From Clostridia bacterium (GTDB taxonomy: Bacteria; Bacillota; Clostridia; TANB77; CAG-465), in the NCBI GenBank assembly GCA_017534305.1, contig JAFWCU010000001.1:186001-250000 (forward strand): a stretch of 64,000 bases of DNA, written 5' to 3'. Position numbers and translations under genes: made by a program. The notes beneath the pieces are model-generated. The model made no database searches. It was not told where the DNA came from and saw only the letters and a program-made list of their open reading frames with translations. How positions within the stretch are numbered: position 1 is the stretch's first letter; each line of letters starts with the position of its first letter. Below are positions 28,432 to 36,610 of this stretch, piece after piece.

Positions 28432-28953
28432 ATGAGTATAATAAAAAGAATAGATAGTTTAGGAAGAATTGTTCTTCCTAAAAACATTAGAAAATCTTTG
28501 AATATTAAAAATAGTGATGAGGTTGAAATTGTATGTAGTCAAGATAAAATTATTATTTCTAAATATAATGTAGTAGAAAAAAACGAAGAAATTTTAGAAG
28601 ATATTATTTGTGTTTTAAAGAACTATTTACCAAAGGACTTATCAGTAGTAATAACTGATACAAATATAGTCTTAAATGCTTCAAATTTAGATTTTAAAGG
28701 ATTTAAATTATCATCTGGTTATCTTTTACATCTAAATGGCAGAAAACCGTTTAAAGAGAGCATTGCTCCAAGCTTTAATCCTTTTGAAAAATCAAAAGAT
28801 ATAATTTTAAAATTATCATTTCCAATAATTGTAGATTCTATACTTTATGGTTCTATTGCAGTTGTTGGCACACGTGAAAGTATAGGAATTAGCAAAGAAA
28901 TTGAAAAATTAGTAGAGTTTAGCACAAATTTGATTATAAAAATAATGAATTAA
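28432..28953 (+). CDS. SpoVT/AbrB-family transcriptional regulator
   Basis: 173 residues. The N-terminal swapped-hairpin AbrB DNA-binding domain is clear (IIKRIDSLGRIVLPKNIRKS, then SDEVEIVCSQDKIIISKY). The remaining about 110 residues look like the GAF-type domain of SpoVT, both in length and in the motif PIIVDSILYGSIAVVG. In Bacillus, SpoVT adjusts forespore genes late in sporulation. Here it could be that protein or a related transition-state regulator, so I leave the symbol empty. The ribosome binding site lies in the 3' arm of a terminator-like hairpin directly upstream, so expression may depend on recD2 read-through and on RNA folding. Confidence 0.85.
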   Translation: MSIIKRIDSLGRIVLPKNIRKSLNIKNSDEVEIVCSQDKIIISKYNVVEKNEEILEDIICVLKNYLPKDLSVVITDTNIVLNASNLDFKGFKLSSGYLLHLNGRKPFKESIAPSFNPFEKSKDIILKLSFPIIVDSILYGSIAVVGTRESIGISKEIEKLVEFSTNLIIKIMN

Positions 28954-28963
28954 TTTTACATTT

Positions 28964-28991
28964 TTGTTACATTTTCACTTGGAGTTATAAT
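28964..28991 (+). promoter_or_regulatory. Possible promoter of the helical lysine-tail protein gene
   Basis: TTGTTA (28964-28969), a 16-base spacer and TATAAT (28986-28991), about 90 bases upstream of the ATG. The ribosome binding site before 29084 is weak. Confidence 0.5.
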
Positions 28992-29083
28992 TTTTAATTT
29001 AAATCGGTTTATTATTTTTTAATGTTATGATAGTATTTATATTGTAAATGAATATATTGTGAGAGAGTGTTGGTGTAAATATT

Positions 29084-30328
29084 ATGAAAGAAAAAATTAA
29101 TATTATTAAAGCTAATCTAACTGGGGATTTTGAGAAGGATATACAAGATTTATATACTTTAGCTCAAGATAAGCAAAAAGAATTAGAAGATGGTATTGAA
29201 ACATTAAACGCAATAAATTCAGTAATAGAAGAACTAGAAAATACAAAAACAAATGAAGTAGTAGAAGAAGTAGATGAAAATAATGAAAATGTAGAAGAAT
29301 CACTAGAAGAAACTAGTGACGGTTTTGATGTTCAAAAACAAGAACAAATAAATTCTATGATAGCTGAGCTTACTCAAGATCTTCAAAATGGTGATATAGA
29401 TGAAGCCTTAACTGGTGCTGAGGGAGTTATAGCTGAGGTTGAAGAACTATCTAAATCTGATGATAATACAAAAATATATTGTAGTTGCTCTTCAGATTTT
29501 GAAAAAAGTATGATGAAATATGTATTTGCAGGAGATAAAGAAGTTGTTGATACTCCTTATTCTAATGATGTATTATATACTGTTTATTCAGATATATTAC
29601 TAGCTAAGAAAAAGACTAAAGCTGCTATGGATGCATTAGATAGAGCTATTTATTGGAATTTTTTAAGTAGGGATGCAAGAAGTAAAAAGATTGATTTATA
29701 TTATAGAAGAAATGAAATTGTTAAATGCTTAGATGCTATAAAAAAATTACAATCTATTTCTTATACTGCGCAAGACTTATCTGAATGTTATAATAAATAT
29801 GCATTTGTTTTTGAATCTTTAAAAGATCCAAAATCTGCTTATGCATTATATGTTGTAAGTTATTATTACGTAAATGATGAAAATGTACTTGCTGAACTTA
29901 ATAGACTTGCTGAACAAAATCCTGAACTTGCAGATATGACTTTAGAAGAAGCTTTTCAACTTGCAAAAGACAATGAAGTTAACGTTAATCCAAATAATAG
30001 AATAGTTGGTGCATATAGAAATATTATTAAAGATTATATAGAGAGTGGAGATATAGATTTTGCACTAACTCTTGTGGAAAATGATTATGCAATTACTAGA
30101 GATGAACAATTAAATGAAGTATATACAAGTCTTGTTGATTTAAAAGAACAACAAGAAGAATCTCAAGAAACAGAAGAAGTTGTAGAAGAGGAACCTGCTG
30201 CTGAGGAAAAACCTAAAAAGACTGCAACAAAAAAGACTACCGCTAAAAAAACAGCTACAAAAAAGACTACAACAACTAAGAAAAAAACAACTAAAAAGTC
30301 TACTAAAAAAGCTGAAGATAAAGAATAA
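29084..30328 (+). CDS. Helical-repeat protein with a Lys/Thr/Ala-rich C-terminal tail
   Basis: 414 residues, cytosolic by appearance (no signal or membrane segment). Three parts are visible. Residues 1 to about 125 are acidic and predicted coiled-coil. Residues about 130-355 are helix pairs resembling tetratricopeptide-type repeats (for example VLYTVYSDILLAKKKTKAAMDALDRA and YNKYAFVFESLKDPKSAYALY). Residues about 365-414 begin with an acidic stretch (EETEEVVEEEPAAEEKP) and end in repeated KKTATKKTTAKK, like the tails of histone H1 or HU-like proteins. The tail could bind nucleic acid or ribosomes, but no such function is demonstrated. It is a single gene with its own terminator. Confidence 0.8.
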   Translation: MKEKINIIKANLTGDFEKDIQDLYTLAQDKQKELEDGIETLNAINSVIEELENTKTNEVVEEVDENNENVEESLEETSDGFDVQKQEQINSMIAELTQDLQNGDIDEALTGAEGVIAEVEELSKSDDNTKIYCSCSSDFEKSMMKYVFAGDKEVVDTPYSNDVLYTVYSDILLAKKKTKAAMDALDRAIYWNFLSRDARSKKIDLYYRRNEIVKCLDAIKKLQSISYTAQDLSECYNKYAFVFESLKDPKSAYALYVVSYYYVNDENVLAELNRLAEQNPELADMTLEEAFQLAKDNEVNVNPNNRIVGAYRNIIKDYIESGDIDFALTLVENDYAITRDEQLNEVYTSLVDLKEQQEESQETEEVVEEEPAAEEKPKKTATKKTTAKKTATKKTTTTKKKTTKKSTKKAEDKE

Positions 30329-30353
30329 TATATATAAATAATATTAGTTATTG

Positions 30354-30381
30354 AAACCTAGATTTTTTATCTAGGTTTTTT
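30354..30381 (+). terminator. Terminator of the helical lysine-tail protein gene
   Basis: A 10-bp stem AAACCTAGAT/ATCTAGGTTT with a T-rich loop and T run. Confidence 0.92.
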
Positions 30382-30492
30382 CATTTTTTTAGCACCAGTT
30401 TTTCACATTTGGTGTTATTATTTTTCTTATTTGTAACATAGATTTATCACAAAATCAGCCTATAATAAAAGCAAGAAAGGAAGAGATTTAAG

Positions 30493-31272
30493 ATGAAAGG
30501 ATATGTAAGTAATTTTAAAAGAGTTGAAAAAAAGTACATGTTCACTTTAGATAAATATAACGAACTTATGAAAAGACTTGATAATAAACTTGATCCAAAT
30601 GAATTTCCTAATAGTTCTATATTAAATATATATTTTGATACAGATAATTATGATCTTGCTATTAAGTCTATTCAAAAGCCTATTTATAAAGAAAAAATTA
30701 GACTTAGAAGTTATAATGTACCAAATGAGAACTCTAAACTTTTTTTAGAACTTAAGAAAAAATATAAAGGCGTTGTAGGAAAAAGGAGAATAGCAATAAG
30801 TAAGACTCAATATGAAGAATACTTAAAATTTGGTACTATATCTAATGTTGAAAACGAGCAAATATTCGAAGAGATAGACTATGCATATAAAAGATATAGT
30901 TTAAAACCTAAAATAATGGTTGCATATGATAGAGTTGCTTATTACTTAAAAGGAAATCATGATATAAGAATTACTTTTGATTTCAATCTTCGTTCAAGAA
31001 CAACAGACTTAGATTTATTTATGGGGGACGCAGGTAAAAAATTCTTTGTAAATGATACAGTAATTCTTGAAATTAAGTCTTGTGAGGCAATACCAATATG
31101 GCTTGCAAAACTATTAAATGAACTTGAAATATATCCAACATCTTTTTCAAAATATGGTGAAATATATAAAAAGCATATACTAAATTCAAAAGAAAACAAT
31201 ACTTATGCAGTATGTGGAATTAATATAATAGATAAGAATAAATTAAGAATAAAAAAAGCGATGATCGCTTAA
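30493..31272 (+). CDS. VTC-domain polyphosphate polymerase
   Basis: 259 residues spanning one VTC catalytic domain, which polymerises ATP-derived phosphate inside a tunnel. Residues expected for the tunnel are visible: the start KRVEKKYMF, LNIYFDTDNYDL near 45, KIRLRSYN near 72, LELKKKYKGVVGKRR near 88, KIMVAYDRVAYY near 137, ITFDFNLRSR and VILEIKSCEAIPIWL near 192, and SFSKYGEIY near 220. It is followed, 13 bases on, by a DUF4956 membrane protein and then a beta-helix extracellular protein, an arrangement seen in other Firmicutes. A -10 hexamer TATAAT is at 30461-30466, without a clear -35. Confidence 0.9.
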   Translation: MKGYVSNFKRVEKKYMFTLDKYNELMKRLDNKLDPNEFPNSSILNIYFDTDNYDLAIKSIQKPIYKEKIRLRSYNVPNENSKLFLELKKKYKGVVGKRRIAISKTQYEEYLKFGTISNVENEQIFEEIDYAYKRYSLKPKIMVAYDRVAYYLKGNHDIRITFDFNLRSRTTDLDLFMGDAGKKFFVNDTVILEIKSCEAIPIWLAKLLNELEIYPTSFSKYGEIYKKHILNSKENNTYAVCGINIIDKNKLRIKKAMIA

Positions 31273-31285
31273 GGAGGAAATTTAA

Positions 31286-31960
31286 ATGTTTGAAAGTATT
31301 TTATCTAGCACAACTGGTACACTAAGTGTATCTACATCCCTAATTTGTATGGGAACATCTTTAGTATTAGGTTTAGCTATAGCCTTGGTTCACATGTGGA
31401 CTTCTAAATATAGCAAGAGTTTTGTAATTAGTCTTGCAATACTACCTGCACTAGTTCAAGTAGTAATGATGATGGTAAATGGAAATCTAGGAACATCAGT
31501 TGCAATACTTGGTGCATTTGGACTAATTAGATTTAGATCAATGCCAGGAACAGCAAAAGAAATTGTAAGTGTATTCTTTGCAATGGCAATTGGACTTGCA
31601 ACTGGTATGGGCCATGTACTATTTGCTACATATGTTACTGCAATAATTAGTATATTAATTGTAATTCTATCTAAAACTAAATTTGGTGAAAAGAATAATG
31701 ATGAAAAGAGACTAAAAATTATATTACCAGAAGAATTAGATTATAATGAAATATTTAAAGATATTTTTGAAAATTATACTAAATCTTGCAGAACTGAAAA
31801 AGTTAAAACTATTAATATGGGAAGCATGTATGAGCTTACATATAACGTAGTTTTAAAAGATCAAAGTAAAGAAAAAGAATTTATAGATAAGTTAAGAGTA
31901 AGAAATGGAAATCTAGCAATTTCAATGCAAAGAGTAGAGGAAGGATTAGGTGAGTTATAA
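31286..31960 (+). CDS. DUF4956 family membrane protein
   Basis: 224 residues. About four transmembrane helices occupy residues 15-130 (CMGTSLVLGLAIALVHMW; FVISLAILPALVQVVMMMV; then VSVFFAMAIGLATGMGHVLF and TAIISILIVIL). The conserved loop GAFGLIRFRSMPGTAKEI between them is characteristic of DUF4956. A soluble cytoplasmic domain of about 90 residues follows. The family regularly accompanies VTC polyphosphate polymerases, and its function is not established. A channel or export role for a polymer is inference. The strong AAGGAGG site and the one-base overlap of its TAA with the next ATG show operon structure. Confidence 0.9.
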   Translation: MFESILSSTTGTLSVSTSLICMGTSLVLGLAIALVHMWTSKYSKSFVISLAILPALVQVVMMMVNGNLGTSVAILGAFGLIRFRSMPGTAKEIVSVFFAMAIGLATGMGHVLFATYVTAIISILIVILSKTKFGEKNNDEKRLKIILPEELDYNEIFKDIFENYTKSCRTEKVKTINMGSMYELTYNVVLKDQSKEKEFIDKLRVRNGNLAISMQRVEEGLGEL

Positions 31961-33483
31961 TGAATAAGAAGAAAATTATAGGTATTGCCTTAGCAATTAT
32001 ATTATTAATTGCAATAGTTATAATTGCAGTACTATCAAATAACATTGGAAAGAATAATAATAGCCAAGTACTTGAAGAAGAAAATGAAACATCAAACTCA
32101 ACATTTTTAGCAGATTATAATGGAGAAGATGCTTCTTGGGATGATAGTATAGCTGAACATATTACTTTAAATGGAAATAGTGCTTCATCAGATAAAAATA
32201 CAGTAACAATTGAAAGTGGAGTTGTAAAAATTACAAAAGAAGGCATTTATGTATTTGAAGGAAAATATACTGGTCAAATTCAAGTAGAAACAGATGTAAA
32301 AGTTAGAATTATACTAAATGGAGTAGAGATTAATTCTCAAGATGGACCTGCTTTATATGTAGTAAATTCAGAAAAAACATATATTACTGTAGTAGATGGA
32401 ACTACAAATTCTTTAACAGATACTACTAACTATACAGATCAAGAACCTACAGCTGCTGTTTATTCAAAAGATGACCTTATATTTAATGGCACTGGAAAAT
32501 TAAGTGTTACAGGTAATTACCAAGATGGTATTGTTTCAAAAGATGATTTAAAAATTTGGAATGGTAATATTACTGTAGTGGCAATGAATAATGGTATTAA
32601 AGGCAAAGATAGTGTTAAAATCATAGATGGAAACATTACAATTAAAGCAGAAAATGATGGTATTAAGACAACAAATAATACAGATGAAGGTAAGGGATAT
32701 ATCTTAATTAGTGGTGGAAATATTAAAATAGAAGCTGGACATGATGGAATTCAATCAGAAACATTATTAACTATTGAAAATGGAAATATAGATATTATTT
32801 CTGGAGATGGTTCTTCAAGTTCAAACGTTTCAACTACAACAAATGATATGTTCTATATTAGAGGCCAATGGGGAGAGCAATCAAATACATTTGCTCAAGA
32901 TGAAGATACAGGAAGTTATAAAGGAATTAAAGCAAATGGAAATATTGTAATTCTTGGTGGTACAATAAATATAGATAGTGCAGATGATGGAATACATACT
33001 AATGCAGATTGCAATATTAGTACAGGAAATATTACAGTTAAATCTGGAGATGATGCAATTCATGCAGATGGGCTATTGCAAATAGATGGAGGTAACATAG
33101 ACTTAGATGCTCATGAAGGATTAGAAGCAACATATGTTAAGATTAATAATGGTACAACTAATATTAACGCTACTGATGATGGAATTAATGCTGGAAATAA
33201 ATCTAATGCATATACAACTACAATTGAAATTAATGGTGGTAACTTAACAATTGTGATGGGTCAAGGAGATACAGATGCAATAGATTCTAATGGAAATTTG
33301 TATATTAATGGGGGAATTATTAATATAACTGGTCAAAATGCTTTTGATTACGATGGTGAAGCTAAATATACAGGTGGAGATTTGACAGTTAATGGTACAA
33401 AAACTACTACAATAACAAATCAATTTGGCGGTCAAATGGGAGGTCAACCAGCAATGCAAGCTCCAATGCAAAGAGGAAGATAA
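31960..33483 (+). CDS. Cthe_2159-like extracellular beta-helix protein
   Basis: 507 residues: an N-terminal membrane anchor (KKIIGIALAIILLIAIVIIA), a Ser/Asn-rich linker, then a long series of parallel beta-helix rungs with repeated patterns such as NGNITV, DDGIHTNAD, GDDAIHADG and ISGGNIKIEAGHDGI. The N-terminal part (ITLNGNS... VVKITKEGIYVFEGKY) matches the carbohydrate-binding family typified by Cthe_2159. The paired acidic residues in the DDGI and DDAI turns are probable calcium sites. The C-terminus is Gly/Gln/Met-rich (GGQMGGQPAMQAPMQ). Third gene of the VTC-DUF4956 operon. A cell-surface role is clear; binding of acidic polysaccharide is the family precedent and is not shown here. Confidence 0.87.
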   Translation: MNKKKIIGIALAIILLIAIVIIAVLSNNIGKNNNSQVLEEENETSNSTFLADYNGEDASWDDSIAEHITLNGNSASSDKNTVTIESGVVKITKEGIYVFEGKYTGQIQVETDVKVRIILNGVEINSQDGPALYVVNSEKTYITVVDGTTNSLTDTTNYTDQEPTAAVYSKDDLIFNGTGKLSVTGNYQDGIVSKDDLKIWNGNITVVAMNNGIKGKDSVKIIDGNITIKAENDGIKTTNNTDEGKGYILISGGNIKIEAGHDGIQSETLLTIENGNIDIISGDGSSSSNVSTTTNDMFYIRGQWGEQSNTFAQDEDTGSYKGIKANGNIVILGGTINIDSADDGIHTNADCNISTGNITVKSGDDAIHADGLLQIDGGNIDLDAHEGLEATYVKINNGTTNINATDDGINAGNKSNAYTTTIEINGGNLTIVMGQGDTDAIDSNGNLYINGGIINITGQNAFDYDGEAKYTGGDLTVNGTKTTTITNQFGGQMGGQPAMQAPMQRGR

Positions 33484-33495
33484 AAATATATAATT

Positions 33496-33526
33496 AATAG
33501 GGTGCAGATATTGCACTCTATTTTTT
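33496..33526 (+). terminator. Terminator of the VTC operon
   Basis: An 11-bp stem AATAGGGTGCA/TGCACTCTATT (one G-U) followed by T's. Confidence 0.9.
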
Positions 33527-33604
33527 GTTATTTTACCCTTTTAATTTACTTTTTATGTTATTGTATGGTATTATATTAGTGTAAAACATAAAGGATGTGA
33601 CAAC

Positions 33605-35317
33605 ATGATAAGTTTAATAGATGTAAAATATGATCATGGGTATAAAGAAAAACTATTAGATGGTTTATCTTTTGAAATAAAAAAAGGTGAAATTGTTGCA
33701 ATTGTTGGTGGAAATGGTTGTGGTAAATCTACATTATTAAAGCTAATTAATGGGGAAGACACACCAGATAGTGGCACTATTGCGATAAGCCAAGATATGA
33801 AAGTTATGGCAAAACTTGAACAAATCCCAGAAAGACTTGAAGATAATATTACTGTTCAAGATGTTATAATGCCTGATGTATATAATGCTCAGCAAGAACT
33901 TGAAGCGGCAAGCCTTGAATTTGCAAATCCAGATGCTAATATGAAAAAAGTAGAAGAAAGATATAATAGGGCATTAAATCATCTAGAAGAAGTCTCTAAT
34001 AATATAGCTCACAAGATTTCTACAGCAAAGCAAAAATTAAATATAACAGATGATATGTTAGGTAGACATTACAATGTCTTAAGTGGTGGAGAAAAAACAA
34101 GAGTAAACTTATGCACGATTATGTCTAAAGACCCAGAAGTGCTACTTTTAGACGAGCCTACAAATCATTTAGATTTTGAAGCTTTAGCTGAACTAGAAAC
34201 TTTTGTTAAAAACTGTGGTAAAACAGTAGTAGTTGTATCTCACGATAGATATTTTATAGATAAAGTTGCAGACAAAACTGTTTTAATAGAAAATGGTAAA
34301 GCATATGTAACAAATGGAGGGTATACTAAATTCCTAGAAGAGAATAAACTAAGAAAGGAAAAAGAAGAACAAGATTATATTAATCAGCAAAACGAAATTA
34401 ATCGTCTAGAGGAAGCTGCAAAAAAGCTTAGAGCGTTTGGAAGAATAGGTGACAACGAAAATTTCTTTAAAAGAGCAAAAGCTATTGAAGGAAGAATTGA
34501 AAAGATGGATACTTTAGATAAACCTAAAGAGGCGCAAAAGATTAACTTAGACTTCAGTGTTCAAGGAAAAGCGGGAAATGATATAATTAAATTTAAAGGC
34601 TTAACTATTGGTTTTGCAGATAAGATTATCTTAAATGATTTAGATTTTAATTTATATCATTCAGATAGAATTTGTATTATTGGAAAAAATGGTGCTGGAA
34701 AATCTACACTTATCCATACTTTAATGTATGCAGTTGAAGAAAAGGAAATCCCAGGATATATTAGTGGAGATATTAAAATAGGTGGAAATATTAGTATTGG
34801 TTATATTCCTCAAGAAATTCATTTTGATAACGAAAATGAAACTGTAATAGATAATTTTAGAGAGGCTTTTACTGGTGAAGAAACAAGACTTAGAGCTACT
34901 CTTGTTCATTTTGGATTTAGAGGTGAAACAATATTTAAACCTATTGGAAAATTATCTGGTGGAGAAAAAGTTAGGTTATTACTTGCTAAAATAATTCAAT
35001 CTAAATGTAACATTTTAATATTTGATGAACCTACTAACCATATTGATGCTGAAACTAGAAATACTCTTGAAGCTGCTCTTTTAGAGTATAAAGGTACAAT
35101 TATTTTCGTATCTCATGATAGATATTTTATAAATAAAATAGCTACAAGTGTAGCTTTGTTAGAAGATGGTAAAATTCATCGTTATGTTGGAAATTATGAT
35201 GATTTTACTCATCAATTAGAAAAAGATAAAGAGAATAAAGAAAGATTAGATAACGAAAAAGAAAAATCTAAGCTTAACAATAAAATAATAAATAATTCTT
35301 TTAAAGATTGGAAATAG
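33605..35317 (+). CDS. ABC-F family ATPase
   Basis: 570 residues with two ABC domains and no membrane segment, as in ABC-F proteins that act on the ribosome E site. Domain 1: Walker A GGNGCGKST near residue 39, signature LSGGEKTRV, DEPTNHLD. Domain 2: GKNGAGKST near 363, LSGGEKVRL, DEPTNHID. The inter-domain linker (about 245-320) is long and charged and contains LRAFGRIGDNENFFKRAKAIEGR. A Lys/Glu-rich tail ends the protein. Family members either rescue stalled ribosomes or protect against antibiotics; the sequence does not decide which. The patatin gene follows 13 bases later. Confidence 0.92.
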   Translation: MISLIDVKYDHGYKEKLLDGLSFEIKKGEIVAIVGGNGCGKSTLLKLINGEDTPDSGTIAISQDMKVMAKLEQIPERLEDNITVQDVIMPDVYNAQQELEAASLEFANPDANMKKVEERYNRALNHLEEVSNNIAHKISTAKQKLNITDDMLGRHYNVLSGGEKTRVNLCTIMSKDPEVLLLDEPTNHLDFEALAELETFVKNCGKTVVVVSHDRYFIDKVADKTVLIENGKAYVTNGGYTKFLEENKLRKEKEEQDYINQQNEINRLEEAAKKLRAFGRIGDNENFFKRAKAIEGRIEKMDTLDKPKEAQKINLDFSVQGKAGNDIIKFKGLTIGFADKIILNDLDFNLYHSDRICIIGKNGAGKSTLIHTLMYAVEEKEIPGYISGDIKIGGNISIGYIPQEIHFDNENETVIDNFREAFTGEETRLRATLVHFGFRGETIFKPIGKLSGGEKVRLLLAKIIQSKCNILIFDEPTNHIDAETRNTLEAALLEYKGTIIFVSHDRYFINKIATSVALLEDGKIHRYVGNYDDFTHQLEKDKENKERLDNEKEKSKLNNKIINNSFKDWK

Positions 35318-35330
35318 AGAAGGTGAATAA

Positions 35331-36173
35331 ATGAAAATAGGAATACTATTTGAAGGTGGTGCAATGAGAGGGATGTACACTGCTGGTGTAATAGATGTGC
35401 TACTTGAAATGGGTGTTAAAGCCGATGTAATAATTGGTGTATCTGCTGGTGCATTATTTGGTATTAATTATAAATCTAGACAAAAAGGGAGAGCATTAAG
35501 GTCAAATCTTAAATATGTTAATGATAAGCGCTATATGTCTTTTTATAATTTATTAACTACAGGAAATATTGTTAATGAAGATTTTTGCTTTAATGAGATA
35601 CCTAATATATTAGATGATTTTAATTATGCAAGCTTTAAAAGGTCTAAAGGAGACTTTTATGCTACAGTTACAAATGTAAAGACTGGTGAAGCTGAATACA
35701 TTAAAATAAATGATTGTAAAAAAGATATGGAAGCTTTACGTGCATCTGGTTCTATGCCATTTGTGTCTAAACCTGTTGAATATAATGGTCAGTATTATTT
35801 AGATGGAGGAATTGCAGATTCTATTCCAATAGATAAAATAATGTCTATGGAATTAGATAAAGTTATAGTAGTTCTAACAAGGCCTAATGGTTATAGAAAG
35901 AAAAGAGTATCTGTTGCACCGGCTCGTGTAATCTATAAAAAATATCCAAAACTTATAGAAACTATGAAAAACAGATATAAAGTATATAACAAATCATTAG
36001 ATGAAATTAAATTTTTAGAATCTGAAGGGGATATATTTGTTGTTAGACCATCTGAACTAATTAAAATTAAGAAAATGGAAAAAGATGAAGATAAGCTAAA
36101 AGATATGTATAACTTGGGATATAACGATCTTAAATCTAAAGTAGATGAGCTTAATATATATTTAGGAAAATAA
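35331..36173 (+). CDS. Patatin-like phospholipase
   Basis: 280 residues of the YlbK/RssA-like patatin group. The oxyanion motif FEGGAMRGMYTAGV is at the N-terminus. The nucleophile elbow GVSAGA is near residue 37. The catalytic Asp is in the DGGIADS block near 161. It hydrolyses lipid acyl esters in or near the membrane; no membrane segment is present. It shares a transcript with the ABC-F gene. Nothing links the two functionally. Confidence 0.92.
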   Translation: MKIGILFEGGAMRGMYTAGVIDVLLEMGVKADVIIGVSAGALFGINYKSRQKGRALRSNLKYVNDKRYMSFYNLLTTGNIVNEDFCFNEIPNILDDFNYASFKRSKGDFYATVTNVKTGEAEYIKINDCKKDMEALRASGSMPFVSKPVEYNGQYYLDGGIADSIPIDKIMSMELDKVIVVLTRPNGYRKKRVSVAPARVIYKKYPKLIETMKNRYKVYNKSLDEIKFLESEGDIFVVRPSELIKIKKMEKDEDKLKDMYNLGYNDLKSKVDELNIYLGK

Positions 36174-36244
36174 TATATATAGTAAAATATGTTTCAATAA
36201 TGTTAAAAATAATTGGTAAACATAACAAAATGACGTAAAGCTGG

Positions 36245-36273
36245 TTGACTTTACATAAAAAAAGTGTTATAAT
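36245..36273 (+). promoter_or_regulatory. Promoter of the candidate structured RNA
   Basis: TTGACT (36245-36250), a 17-base spacer and TATAAT (36268-36273). The whole block including the spacer is nearly the same as the promoter at 55415-55443. Confidence 0.9.
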
Positions 36274-36279
36274 GATGTT

Positions 36280-36533
36280 AGTTGGAGCAGTTGCTTTTAA
36301 AAGATAATTTTTTTAAAAATTAATTACTAAATATATTAAAAATAGCCGGTTTTGCGGCGTATCTTTTAAACAAGATTTTTTGCCTGTCTTGATATGTTTT
36401 GAGTATAATACTCGATATGGAACTAACCTAGCCATTGAAGGTATATGTGAACTATATTCAAAACGGGCAACTGCATTACCGACTGTTTTTCTCCAAACGG
36501 ACCCAGTCTAATCGCTGGGTCCACAATTTTTTT
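36280..36533 (+). ncRNA. Unassigned structured non-coding RNA, about 250 nt
   Basis: The region lies in a 437-base gap without coding potential and is bounded by a near-consensus promoter and a strong terminator. The predicted start near 36280 begins a closing stem: AGTTGG/CCGACT (36280-36285 with 36479-36484), then GCAGTTGC/GCAACTGC (36287-36294 with 36467-36474). Inside are AAAAGATA/TATCTTTT (36299-36306 with 36360-36367), GCCG/CGGC (36345-36358), CAAGA/TCTTG (36371-36391), and GTTTTGA/TCAAAAC (36396-36402 with 36458-36464). The terminator hairpin is at 36499-36522. Nested long-range pairing, high local GC and isolation point to a trans-acting or housekeeping RNA such as a 6S-like or raiA-like class. 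I do not recognise a specific family. Confidence 0.75.
36499..36533 (+). terminator. Terminator of the structured RNA
   Basis: An 8-bp stem GGACCCAG/CTGGGTCC with an 8-base loop, then ACAA and seven T. Confidence 0.93.
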
Positions 36534-36610
36534 ATTGTGTATATTAAATGAAAATTATTGAATAATTAACTTTTAAATGATAATATATATTATGTGTTTA
36601 GGAGGATACT

